A DNA stretch of 36,213 nucleotides. Origin: CALACW01 sp963627915. GTDB lineage: Bacteria; Bacillota; Clostridia; Oscillospirales; Acutalibacteraceae. A program made the translations under genes and the position numbers. How positions within the stretch are numbered: position 1 is the first letter of the stretch; every line of letters starts with the position of its first letter. The DNA lies in contig CAVGCY010000048.1 of the NCBI GenBank assembly GCA_963627915.1, positions 1-36,213 of the forward strand. The letters are read 5' to 3'. Below the pieces are notes generated by a model. That model had not been told where the DNA came from. It worked only from the letters and a program-made list of their open reading frames with translations, and searched no databases. This document shows positions 1 to 7,599 of the stretch, in pieces.

Positions 1-2
1 AT

Positions 3-1430
3 CGAACTTTAGCGTTGATAATGTCATTGATTATGATATTATCCTGCTTTGCGGGAATGACATTCTCGGTTGGGGCGGAAACAAGCGGAGATTATGATTA
101 TTATGTACTTGATGACGGAACAGTATCTATAACGGGTTATTACGGCAGTGATACGGATGTTACTATTCCGTCTGAGATTGACGGTAAAAAGGTTACATCA
201 ATAGTTGCTGCATTTGAAGCCAGCAGTATTGTGAGTGTAGTTATCCCCGACGGCGTTATAGAATTAGGATGGCATGCTTTTGCTTTTTGCGAAAATCTTG
301 AAAAAGTAACCATGCCGAACAGCATTAGAGACATGGGCTACAGCGTATTTGAGGGATGTTCCTTTAAAGAAATAACCATACCAAAAGGAGTAGAAGAGCT
401 TCCGTATGTAGGATTTGCACACTGCAGAAACCTTGAGGTTGTTAATCTGCCTGAAAATGTAAAAAGTCTTGGTCAATGGACATTTACAAATTGCGAATCA
501 CTGCGTGAAGTTAATATTTCTGAAAACTTGGAATCTCTTGGTATTGATGCATTTTCAGGCTGCACATCTTTAAAGCGTTTTAATGTATCTGATAATAACA
601 AGACTTTTACCTCAGTCAACGGAGTTATTTTCAGTAAGGATATGAAAACTTTAATGCTTTATCCTATGGGAAAAGAGGATGATGTATATACAATCCCGAA
701 TGGTGTTGAATCAATAAAGGGAATGGGTGATCGTTGGACTCTATATTCGAGCAGTTTAAAAAAAATAATTATTCCTAAATCAGTAACTGAAATCAGAGAG
801 AAAGCAATCGGTTATGATGAGGATAATAATAAAATAGATAATCTTGTTATTGTCGGCGATTTAGGTACGGCTGCGGAGAAATATGCATATGAAAATGAAT
901 TTGAATTTGTAAATATCGAAAGTCAAAACGGTATAAATTCAGACAGCGATAAGACTACATCCCCGTCGGCAGAAAATCCGAGCGAGGCAACGACAGTGCC
1001 GACAACAAATGTCGGTGTAAAGCTTGAATTTGCAGATAATGCAAATGTTGACGGTAAGATTGACGAGGAAAACAAGAAGGTTTCGATTGTTCCGAGTTTG
1101 AGTGCGGGTATAACATTGGACGAATTTAAAGAGATGTTCAAGGGCGCGGTATCCGTTGCGGGCGAAAAGATAGATAAAGTCTTTAACGGCATGAAATTCA
1201 TCTTTAACGGCAGCGAGTATACGTTTATTATCAAGGGCGATACGGAAGCGGACGGAAAAATCACCGCGAAGGACGCAAGGGCGATTTTAAGAATCGCCGC
1301 AAAACTCGAAAGCCCCGACGATGTTACAAAGGAATCCGCGGATATCGATTCCGACGGTAAGGTAACGAGCAAAGAGGCAAGAAGCGTTTTACGCTTCGCC
1401 GCAAGACTTCAGTCTAAAATTTACGAATAA
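3..1430 (+). CDS. BspA-type leucine-rich-repeat secreted protein with C-terminal dockerin (5' partial)
   Basis: Secreted surface or cellulosome-associated protein, probably for binding rather than catalysis. The reading frame stays open to the left edge, and the hydrophobic signal-peptide core (LIMILSCFAG, then an AE-type cleavage region) lacks its basic N-terminus, so the true start lies outside the window. Residues about 40-290 (counted from the TTG at 15) carry LRR_5/BspA repeats with recurrent I-P-x-G-V/L-P-x-x-V and F-x-x-C-x-x-L patterns. A Ser/Thr/Pro linker (about 305-335) leads to a roughly 70-residue module. The last 65 residues are a type I dockerin with two Ca-binding loops (DTEADGKITAKDAR and DIDSDGKVTSKEAR), each followed by a helix. 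The 3' third looks richer in G+C than the repeat region, which suggests module shuffling. No enzyme domain is visible. Confidence 0.85.
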   Translation, partial: RTLALIMSLIMILSCFAGMTFSVGAETSGDYDYYVLDDGTVSITGYYGSDTDVTIPSEIDGKKVTSIVAAFEASSIVSVVIPDGVIELGWHAFAFCENLEKVTMPNSIRDMGYSVFEGCSFKEITIPKGVEELPYVGFAHCRNLEVVNLPENVKSLGQWTFTNCESLREVNISENLESLGIDAFSGCTSLKRFNVSDNNKTFTSVNGVIFSKDMKTLMLYPMGKEDDVYTIPNGVESIKGMGDRWTLYSSSLKKIIIPKSVTEIREKAIGYDEDNNKIDNLVIVGDLGTAAEKYAYENEFEFVNIESQNGINSDSDKTTSPSAENPSEATTVPTTNVGVKLEFADNANVDGKIDEENKKVSIVPSLSAGITLDEFKEMFKGAVSVAGEKIDKVFNGMKFIFNGSEYTFIIKGDTEADGKITAKDARAILRIAAKLESPDDVTKESADIDSDGKVTSKEARSVLRFAARLQSKIYE

Positions 1431-1440
1431 ATAAAGAAAT

Positions 1441-1469
1441 CCGGAACTTGACGTAAAATCAAGCCCCGG
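1441..1469 (+). terminator. hairpin after the LRR-dockerin gene
   Basis: CCGGAACTTGA pairs with TCAAGCCCCGG through 4+5 base pairs around a 2x2 internal loop, 10 bases after the stop codon. There is no clear T-run, so this is a weak candidate. Confidence 0.4.
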
Positions 1470-1545
1470 GTTCTGTATATATTGTCGTGATATAACCTAT
1501 ATAGTTACATTATTTGAAATTGATGATTGTTCATTCATATAACAG

Positions 1546-1570
1546 TCCCGCCTGTTAAAAACAGGCGGGA
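1546..1570. terminator. perfect 11-bp hairpin between convergent genes
   Basis: TCCCGCCTGTT and AACAGGCGGGA form a perfect stem with a 3-base loop. It lies between the convergent LRR-dockerin gene and the lipase-like gene, so it may serve either or both. Only a short T-rich stretch follows on the plus strand. Confidence 0.65.
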
Positions 1571-1589
1571 TAAATTTTCGGATATGTTT

Positions 1590-3524
1590 TTATTTAAACA
1601 TCATTATCAAGTTTTTAAGTATCGTTGCCAGCTGACGGACGAAATTGTAAAACATGTTTACAAAATCGAGCAGTCCGAGCTTTTCGAGAATATCGGCGGT
1701 TTTCGACGGGATTATATCTTTTATTGCCTGAGTGTAATCAACGTCGCAATAAGGGTTGTTCACGTCGTATTCGGCTCTTTCGCCGTTGATTATCGTGTAG
1801 TCGAGAACGCGCTCTCCCACCGGAGTTACGCTGCCTTCTAAGATATACGATATCGTAACCGCGCACCTTACTCCGGAAACCTCTGGAATTTCACCCTTAA
1901 CCTTATAAACAGCGCTTTCTCCGGGCTTTAAAAGGGTCGATGTTTTTGCGGAGAAAAGCAGGTCAACGCCGTCAGTTGATATGTTGATTATTCTGACAGG
2001 ATACTTTAATGAAACGTTTGTTACCGTGTATTCTGCGTCGTTTGAGCTTAAATAGCCGTCGCTGCTTTGCGAGAATGTTCCGAACACCGCATATGCGGGA
2101 TTTGACGAGGCTCTGAACTGAGGAAATTCCGGGTCGGAGTGCACGTCGATAATATCATTCGGAATAAGGAGTTTTAAGAATAAATCCGTTGTATAACTAT
2201 CCTTTATCTCCATACCGTGATAAAGACCGTCAATGAACCATGTGTTCTCGGGAAGATATGCGTAAGAAGCGTCAACCTCCATAGAGGGGGAGATGTGGCT
2301 GTGCGTTTTGTCCGTGCAGCTTTCGCCTGTTGAAACATAACCGTCGGAAAAACGTTTGCCCATAGGAGCGCATTTAGCTCCCGTAGATGATTCCGTCGTT
2401 ATAACAGCGTCGGAATTTTCATTAAGTCCGGTGACAATATTGGTTCCTGTTCCTGCTATTATGGATACGTTTATGCCGATAGCCTGACATTTTTTAAACG
2501 CCTCGGAATAGGAGGACATTATATTTTCATGGAATGCCGTTGTTTTCTCTATTAATTGTCCGCTTTCGTCTTCGTCAAGCATTTCAAGGCAGCTGTCAAG
2601 CTTATCTGCCGGAATAAAATCCCATATGCTGCCCCAATAGCCCATTATCTGCTTTACGTAGGGGATAAAATAATCAATTATATCGTCTAAAAAGCCTAAT
2701 TCATTTGCTCTTGCCAGCCAGTTATAATCCTCCTCGGACATCATTCCGTGTTCAATAAATTTTAAAAGTGTTACCTCATTGAGAACGGCATTCCCGGAAA
2801 GTACGTCGTATGCAAGCCCTGCGCCTCCGAGAGCCGGTACTATCATCAATGCGTTTTTAACGTCGTTTTTGTATCCGTAAAGCGAAAGATACGTTCCGGT
2901 TACCTGTCCGCCGTGACTTATCGATATAATATTGACCTTGTCCTTGCCCGTATATTCCTTAACGCTTTGGATAAGCCTGTCAAGATCTGACGCACATTCG
3001 GAAGTGAACTGTCTGAAATCCGTGAAAAATACATAAATATTTTCCTCGCCGACATATTTTGCGGTTTCGCCCATTACCTCCGGTTCTGCTCTGAACTCAC
3101 CGTCGGGATATGCCTTTGCAAGGGCGGCCCAATTGCATTCCTCTGCCGTCTGAAAACGCGTTGAAAGATTGTATTTACTTGTTCCGTCGGGGTTGTATGC
3201 CAAATCACCGTACATTTCAACGATGGCTTTTCCTACGGTTTCTCCAATGTATTTAGCCTCGCCTGCGCCGAGAGCACCCAGCCCAAGACCGATATCCGCT
3301 ATATGGGTGAGAACCTGATTTTTTATTTCATCAAAATCAACGCCCCATGCCTGTTCTGTGGAGCCGTCGTCTTTTGTTAAAAACAGCGGCGAGGACGCAT
3401 ATCCGGGAACGAGAATTACAGGGTAATCGGAAATATCGTTTTCATCGATTTCTACTGCGTACGCGGCGCCTGTGCAGGTAAGCGCAATTAGAATTGACAG
3501 AAAAATACTGAGAATTTTTTTCAT
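1590..3524 (-). CDS. secreted alpha/beta hydrolase, LCAT/lipase-like, with hydrophobic C-terminal tail
   Basis: Likely exported lipase or esterase of the alpha/beta-hydrolase fold (LCAT/PGAP1-like). A signal peptide (MKKILSIFLSILIALTC, cleavage near AYA-VE) is followed by the typical first strand and oxyanion region YPVILVPGYASSPLF (residues 34-48). The nucleophile elbow is SISHGG with Ser203; the first Gly of GxSxG is Ser here. The acid is probably Asp372 in NSDAVITTES and the base His436 in GLYHGME, in the expected order. Residues about 470-600 look like a beta-sandwich. The last 35 residues form a hydrophobic/amphipathic tail ending in Lys, resembling the end of the giant protein at 32086. 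The gene has its own promoter and an AAGGAG ribosome site. The substrate is unknown. Confidence 0.75.
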   Translation of the reverse strand: MKKILSIFLSILIALTCTGAAYAVEIDENDISDYPVILVPGYASSPLFLTKDDGSTEQAWGVDFDEIKNQVLTHIADIGLGLGALGAGEAKYIGETVGKAIVEMYGDLAYNPDGTSKYNLSTRFQTAEECNWAALAKAYPDGEFRAEPEVMGETAKYVGEENIYVFFTDFRQFTSECASDLDRLIQSVKEYTGKDKVNIISISHGGQVTGTYLSLYGYKNDVKNALMIVPALGGAGLAYDVLSGNAVLNEVTLLKFIEHGMMSEEDYNWLARANELGFLDDIIDYFIPYVKQIMGYWGSIWDFIPADKLDSCLEMLDEDESGQLIEKTTAFHENIMSSYSEAFKKCQAIGINVSIIAGTGTNIVTGLNENSDAVITTESSTGAKCAPMGKRFSDGYVSTGESCTDKTHSHISPSMEVDASYAYLPENTWFIDGLYHGMEIKDSYTTDLFLKLLIPNDIIDVHSDPEFPQFRASSNPAYAVFGTFSQSSDGYLSSNDAEYTVTNVSLKYPVRIINISTDGVDLLFSAKTSTLLKPGESAVYKVKGEIPEVSGVRCAVTISYILEGSVTPVGERVLDYTIINGERAEYDVNNPYCDVDYTQAIKDIIPSKTADILEKLGLLDFVNMFYNFVRQLATILKNLIMMFK

Positions 3525-3554
3525 TTTGTCGACTCCTTATAATAATTTAAAACC

Positions 3555-3583
3555 ATTATAATATTTTTTTATGAATTATTCAA
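3555..3583 (-). promoter_or_regulatory. promoter of the lipase-like gene
   Basis: On the minus strand TTGAAT (3578-3583), a 17-base spacer and TATAAT (3555-3560) precede the gene at a normal distance. Confidence 0.6.
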
Positions 3584-3617
3584 GAGCCGTAAATAAAATA
3601 TTTGTTTATTTAAAACT

Positions 3618-4562
3618 TTATATTTTGTTTTTTTCTTTTTTTGCACCGACGGGAATCTGGGCAAGGATTATTGCACTAAACATAACGGCGCAGCCGATAA
3701 GCTCACGCTCCGACATTTTGTTTCCCCTGATTATCCAGTCGGCAATTACTGAAAATGTTGATTCGAGGCTCATAAGCATAGCCGCAAGCGCGGGAGGCGT
3801 GAATTTTTGTCCGATTATCTGAAGAGTAAATGCAACGCCTCCGGAAAGAACGCCAGAATAAAGAATCGGTATGCTCATTTTCAGAACCTCGTTTATATCA
3901 AAATCCTCGAAAATAAGCATGAATACGCTTGAAATAACTCCGCATACGAGAAACTGAATACATGAAATTTTAACCGGGTCTGCTTTCTGAGCGAAAAGGT
4001 CGCAGAATGTGATATGAACGGCAAAGCAGACAGCGCAGATAATAAGAAGGATATCTGCATTCGTAATATTTCCGAGCGACGAACCGCCGGGAATTGCTAT
4101 AAGATAAAGTCCGCATACGGCAATGCAAACCGAAACCCAAACGAGCGGTGAAATTCTTTTTTTAAGAAAAATTCCGAGTATCGGTACAAGAATTATATAA
4201 AGAGCGGTAAGAAATCCCGCCTTGCCGACGCTTGTTCCCTCGGGGAGCAGTCGTATTCCTATTTGCTGTAAATTTGTGGCCGCGCACAGAGCAAGTCCGC
4301 ATATCGTACCGCATATCCAAAGAGCTTTTTTGTTTTCGGGCTTCGTTTCATTTTCGCTTTTTTTGTTTTTTGAAAAAGCCGAACCAAGCAGAATATATAC
4401 AAAAATCGACGCGCATGCAAGCAGACTTCTTAAACCTATAAACGTAAAATCTCCGACGCTTGCTCCGGCGCTCTGAGCCACGAACGATATTCCCCAGATT
4501 AATGCGGCAAGCAGAAGACATACAGGACCGGCAAAATTGATTTTTTCCTTTTTCATGTTCAT
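3618..4562 (-). CDS. DMT-superfamily EamA-type transporter
   Basis: Integral membrane protein of the drug/metabolite transporter superfamily, likely exporting a small metabolite. At 314 residues it shows about ten hydrophobic segments in two EamA repeats. The first begins CLLLAALIWGISFVAQ near residue 13 and the second near residue 160 (ILLIICAVCFAVHITF). Family-typical features include the W-G-x-x-F motif in helix 1 and the SLESTFSVIADWIIRGNKMS stretch near the end of repeat 2. Both ends are Lys-rich and cytosolic. The start follows a GGAGAG ribosome site. It has its own promoter, divergent from the pyrophosphatase gene. The substrate cannot be inferred from the neighbours. Confidence 0.85.
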   Translation of the reverse strand: MNMKKEKINFAGPVCLLLAALIWGISFVAQSAGASVGDFTFIGLRSLLACASIFVYILLGSAFSKNKKSENETKPENKKALWICGTICGLALCAATNLQQIGIRLLPEGTSVGKAGFLTALYIILVPILGIFLKKRISPLVWVSVCIAVCGLYLIAIPGGSSLGNITNADILLIICAVCFAVHITFCDLFAQKADPVKISCIQFLVCGVISSVFMLIFEDFDINEVLKMSIPILYSGVLSGGVAFTLQIIGQKFTPPALAAMLMSLESTFSVIADWIIRGNKMSERELIGCAVMFSAIILAQIPVGAKKEKNKI

Positions 4563-4589
4563 TTCTCTCCAAAAAAATATATCTTAATA

Positions 4590-4617
4590 ATTATATACTT
4601 TTCGCCTGTAATGTCAA
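4590..4617 (-). promoter_or_regulatory. promoter of the EamA transporter gene
   Basis: Minus-strand TTGACA (4612-4617), 16-base spacer, TATAAT (4590-4595): a near-consensus housekeeping promoter. Confidence 0.7.
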
Positions 4618-4633
4618 TAATCCGATAATAATA

Positions 4634-4662
4634 TTTACATTCGCCCGATTGCGTGGTATACT
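4634..4662 (+). promoter_or_regulatory. promoter of the pyrophosphatase gene
   Basis: TTTACA (4634-4639), 17-base spacer, TATACT (4657-4662), divergent from the transporter promoter. The ribosome site GGAGG lies just upstream of ATG 4695. Confidence 0.65.
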
Positions 4663-4694
4663 GAATATTATTTAATTCGGACGGAGGCTCGGTT

Positions 4695-6359
4695 ATGGCG
4701 GATAAGAGAACGGTTTATGTCGTAGGACACAGAAATCCGGATACTGATTCTATTTGCTCGGCAATAGCGTATTCAAGACTCAAAAACGCTTTGGGCGACG
4801 GCAATTCATATATTGCTACAAGGGCGGGACAGATTAACGCGGAAACGGAATACGTTCTGAACAGATTTTCGGCGGACATACCGGTTTATCTTAATAATAT
4901 CGGTACGCGTGTTAAGGATATGGAGATAAGAAGGGTTCCGGGAGTTGACAGGGGGCTTTCGCTTAAAAAGGCGTGGGAGCTTATGGATGAAATAAACGCG
5001 GTAACGCTTCCGATAGTAACGCAAGACGATAAATTAGAGGGAATTATAACAATTCAGGATATAGCTACGTCTATGATGAGACGGCAGGACAGCTCGATAC
5101 TCTCCGCTGGTCATACACCGTATAAAAATATAACGGAAACGCTTGACGGTGAGATGATTGTCGGAGATGAAAATGCTGATTTTAATTCGGGAAAGGTTAT
5201 AATCGCCGCCGCAAACCCCGACGTTATGGAAAATTATATTAAACCCGGCGATATGGTTATTCTCGGCAACAGATATGAATCTCAGCTGAGCGCCATTGAA
5301 ATGGAGGCCGGCTGTATTGTTATATGCCTCGGCGCACCGGTTTCAAAATCCATACGCAATCTCGCGGCCGCAAACAGCTGCCGCGTTATAGTAACTCCTC
5401 TTGATACGTACGAGGTCGCAAGACTTATAAACCAAAGCATGACGGTCGGTTTTTTCATGAAGAGCGATAATCTTGTGACGTTTGACCCGTATGATTATAC
5501 GGACGATATCAAAGAGGAAATGATGAAACGCAGATTCAGAGATTTTCCGATAGTCGATAAGAAAAAAGGAACTTACGTCGGTATGATATCAAGACGTAAT
5601 TTGCTCGGTGCGCACAAGAGGGCCGTTATTCTCGTTGATCATAACGAGGACGCGCAGGCTGTCGACAATATCAGGAACGCCGATATTTTAGAGGTGATAG
5701 ACCATCATCGCTTAGGTTCTCTTGAAACCATTTCGCCCGTTTATTTCAGAAACGAGCCGGTCGGATGCACGGCTACGATTATTTACAGAATTTATAAGGA
5801 AAAAGGGATTGAAATATCGCCCGATACGGCAGGTCTGATGTGCGGCGCAATTCTATCCGATACGCTCTTATTCAGAAGTCCGACATGTACGGAATTTGAC
5901 AAGGCGGCGGCGCATGAGCTTGCCGAAACTGCCGGAATAGACTGTGAGAAATTCGGTGTTGAAATGTTTACGGCGGGAAGCAATCTTATCGAGAAAACGC
6001 CCGAAGAAATTTTCTATCAGGATTACAAAAAATTCGAGGTCGGAAAATTTGCTCTCGGCGTAGGACAGATAAATTCAATGAACGAGAGAGAATTAACCGC
6101 AATTAAGGAGAAAATGCTTAATTACGTTGCCAAAACGTGTTCGGAACACAGACTCGATATGGTTTTCTTCATGCTTACGGATATAATTACGGAGAGTACG
6201 GAACTAATCTGTTACGGCGAAGGCTCGGATGAACTGTGTGAAGAGGCTTTCGGAAAAACGCCCGTAAACGGTTGCTTGACGCTCGGCGGAGTGGTTTCGA
6301 GAAAAAAACAGCTTATTCCCGCGTTTATGTCGGCTATAAATAACGAGGGTATAGTATAG
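4695..6359 (+). CDS. ppaC: manganese-dependent inorganic diphosphatase with CBS and DRTGG domains
   Basis: Family II pyrophosphatase that hydrolyses PPi to two phosphates in the cytoplasm. Metal ligands are visible in GHRNPDTDS (His12, Asp16, Asp18), VDHNE (Asp315) and DHH (336-338). The DHH fold is interrupted by a regulatory insert: CBS near 75-125, DRTGG-like near 150-250, second CBS near 255-305. The DHHA2 substrate-closing domain follows at about 410-554. The length of 554 matches the CBS-DRTGG subclass rather than the ~310-residue simple enzymes. In studied members of this subclass AMP/ADP inhibit while ATP and diadenosine polyphosphates activate, so activity probably follows the energy state. 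It is monocistronic with its own promoter. PPi made by pyrE nearby is one of many possible substrate sources. Confidence 0.93.
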   Translation: MADKRTVYVVGHRNPDTDSICSAIAYSRLKNALGDGNSYIATRAGQINAETEYVLNRFSADIPVYLNNIGTRVKDMEIRRVPGVDRGLSLKKAWELMDEINAVTLPIVTQDDKLEGIITIQDIATSMMRRQDSSILSAGHTPYKNITETLDGEMIVGDENADFNSGKVIIAAANPDVMENYIKPGDMVILGNRYESQLSAIEMEAGCIVICLGAPVSKSIRNLAAANSCRVIVTPLDTYEVARLINQSMTVGFFMKSDNLVTFDPYDYTDDIKEEMMKRRFRDFPIVDKKKGTYVGMISRRNLLGAHKRAVILVDHNEDAQAVDNIRNADILEVIDHHRLGSLETISPVYFRNEPVGCTATIIYRIYKEKGIEISPDTAGLMCGAILSDTLLFRSPTCTEFDKAAAHELAETAGIDCEKFGVEMFTAGSNLIEKTPEEIFYQDYKKFEVGKFALGVGQINSMNERELTAIKEKMLNYVAKTCSEHRLDMVFFMLTDIITESTELICYGEGSDELCEEAFGKTPVNGCLTLGGVVSRKKQLIPAFMSAINNEGIV

Positions 6360-6366
6360 AAAAAAA

Positions 6367-6400
6367 GCCGAAAAACCAAGTATAAACAAGGTTTTTCGGC
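6367..6400 (-). terminator. bidirectional terminator of tRNA-Arg and ppaC
   Basis: GCCGAAAAACC and GGTTTTTCGGC form an 11-bp stem. On the minus strand a run of six T follows, fitting termination of the tRNA-Arg transcript. On the plus strand it lies 8 bases after the pyrophosphatase stop and may end that message too. Confidence 0.75.
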
Positions 6401-6408
6401 TGCGCTTT

Positions 6409-6483
6409 TGGCACCCCCTGCGAGAATCGAACTCACAACCAGCCCTTAGGAGGGGCTTATTATATCCATTTAACTAAGGAGGC
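6409..6483 (-). tRNA. tRNA-Arg (anticodon CCT)
   Basis: Folds into a full cloverleaf on the minus strand. The acceptor is GCCTCCT/AGGGGGT, the D arm GTTA...TAAT, the anticodon arm AGCCC-CTCCTAA-GGGCT, and the T arm GTGAG-TTCGATT-CTCGC; discriminator G and an encoded CCA follow. Anticodon CCT reads the Arg codon AGG. The acceptor contains two wobble pairs, G1-U72 and U4-G69. Confidence 0.95.
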
Positions 6484-6501
6484 ATTTATTTAACCTTATC
6501 A

Positions 6502-6530
6502 ATTCTACCAAACCCCATTAAAAAAGTCAA
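6502..6530 (-). promoter_or_regulatory. tRNA-Arg promoter overlapping the patatin stop codon
   Basis: Minus-strand TTGACT (6525-6530), 17-base spacer, TAGAAT (6502-6507), ending about 18 bases before the tRNA. The -35 box contains the TGA stop of the upstream patatin gene. Confidence 0.65.
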
Positions 6531-7375
6531 CCCCCGCCGTTAAGAAAACTTTTAATTTTGTCCGCCGAATTATATCCGTCGAAATACATATCGTTAATCG
6601 CTGATTTATCCTTTGTCAGCGTATTCATGCCGTGGGTGTTTTTCGGAGCGGCGATAAAAAGTCTGCCTTTGTCTTGAAGGTTCTTTGCAAGCGCAATCGA
6701 GTCGTTATATTTCTTTCCGCGTTCGAGAAGCTTTTTGCAAAGTTCAGGATATTTTTTTATAAGAAGCTTTGATGAGATATTTTCCATATTAAACGAAATC
6801 TCCGCGTCCTCGGGACGGGTCAGAATCAGAACAATTCTGTCGCATCCGAGATTTAATGCAAATTCAATCGGTACCGGGTCGCTTATACCTCCGTCAAAAT
6901 AATATTTTCCGTCAACCGACTGAGGATTGCATACAATGGGAATGCTGCATGACGCTTTTAAAACGGAATAATCATTTCTTGTAAGCTCGGATTTTGTAAA
7001 ATATTTCGCTTCGCCCGTATCGGCGCAAGTGCAGACTGCGTAAAAATTCTTTTTGCTTTTGATAACGGCGTCGTAATTAAGCGGATTTTCACAGCCTTCA
7101 TTGCTTAATTCGCCGTAAATATAGTCAAGTGAAAGATAAGAGCCGTTTTTTATAACGTTGGAGAGGCTCATATATTTCTTTCTGAATGGATATTCATGAT
7201 AAAAAAGATAGTTTCTTCCGCGCTGACCCGCTATATACGATATGATATTTGCGCTTCCCGCAGAAACGCCGATGCATTCATCAAAATCAATATTCAGTTC
7301 AATGCATCTGTCGAGCACGCCTGCTCCGAATACCCCGCGGATTCCGCCGCCGACGTCTATAACAGCCGTTTTCAT
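6527..7375 (-). CDS. patatin-like phospholipase family protein
   Basis: Probable cytoplasmic lipid acyl hydrolase with the patatin Ser-Asp dyad. The oxyanion-hole glycines are in DVGGGIRGVFGAGVLD (residues 7-22), the nucleophile Ser38 sits in GVSAGS, and the acid Asp161 in DGGISDP. At 282 residues it matches the bacterial YjjU-type patatin family. I chose ATG 7375 because GGGGTG lies 9 bases upstream; a GTG four codons earlier is open but has no ribosome site. No signal peptide or membrane helix is seen. It is divergent from the pyr operon, and tRNA-Arg follows directly on the same strand. The natural substrate is unknown. Confidence 0.88.
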   Translation of the reverse strand: MKTAVIDVGGGIRGVFGAGVLDRCIELNIDFDECIGVSAGSANIISYIAGQRGRNYLFYHEYPFRKKYMSLSNVIKNGSYLSLDYIYGELSNEGCENPLNYDAVIKSKKNFYAVCTCADTGEAKYFTKSELTRNDYSVLKASCSIPIVCNPQSVDGKYYFDGGISDPVPIEFALNLGCDRIVLILTRPEDAEISFNMENISSKLLIKKYPELCKKLLERGKKYNDSIALAKNLQDKGRLFIAAPKNTHGMNTLTKDKSAINDMYFDGYNSADKIKSFLNGGG

Positions 7376-7450
7376 TTGTTTTAACACCCCGTTTGTTTAT
7401 TTTACATGAATAACATGTTTAAATTAACTCAATTTTAACTTTAAATTTCA

Positions 7451-7479
7451 TTGACATTCAAATATCTATATGTTAATAT
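7451..7479 (+). promoter_or_regulatory. pyr operon promoter
   Basis: TTGACA (7451-7456), 17-base spacer, TAATAT (7474-7479). An overlapping TATAAT at 7477 would need a 20-base spacer. Initiation near 7486 gives a leader of about 114 bases. Confidence 0.65.
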
Positions 7480-7496
7480 AATGAAAAGATTTTTAA

Positions 7497-7592
7497 GTCG
7501 GCACTGTGATACCGACAAGGTTGCATATTTTGTTTTCCCTGTTTCAGGGCTTAAGTTTGTGTGCCTTGTCCGCTTTTGAAGCCTGAAAGGAG
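7497..7592 (+). promoter_or_regulatory. structured pyr operon leader RNA with alternative helices
   Basis: Several pairings exclude one another. GTCGG (7497-7501) pairs with CCGAC (7512-7516), but GACAAGG (7514-7520) can instead pair with CCTTGTC (7564-7570). CCCTG (7537-7541) pairs with CAGGG (7545-7549), but CAGGGCTT (7545-7552) can pair with AAGCCTG (7579-7585), which abuts the ribosome site AAAGGAG (7586-7592). No T-run follows, so control at ribosome access is more likely than termination. I do not recognise the PyrR-binding consensus or a known riboswitch class. Regulation is inferred from structure only. Confidence 0.45.
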
Positions 7593-7599
7593 CATATAA

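Noticed and set aside
923..1372. 149-codon frame antisense to the LRR-dockerin gene
   Set aside because: Ser/Phe-rich translation typical of a reversed Lys/Glu-rich gene; no ribosome site, and the dockerin frame on the plus strand is clear.
7497..7592. Known riboswitch or PyrR-binding element in the pyr leader
   Set aside because: The PyrR consensus is not visible and no terminator hairpin with T-run is present; kept only as an unclassified structured leader.
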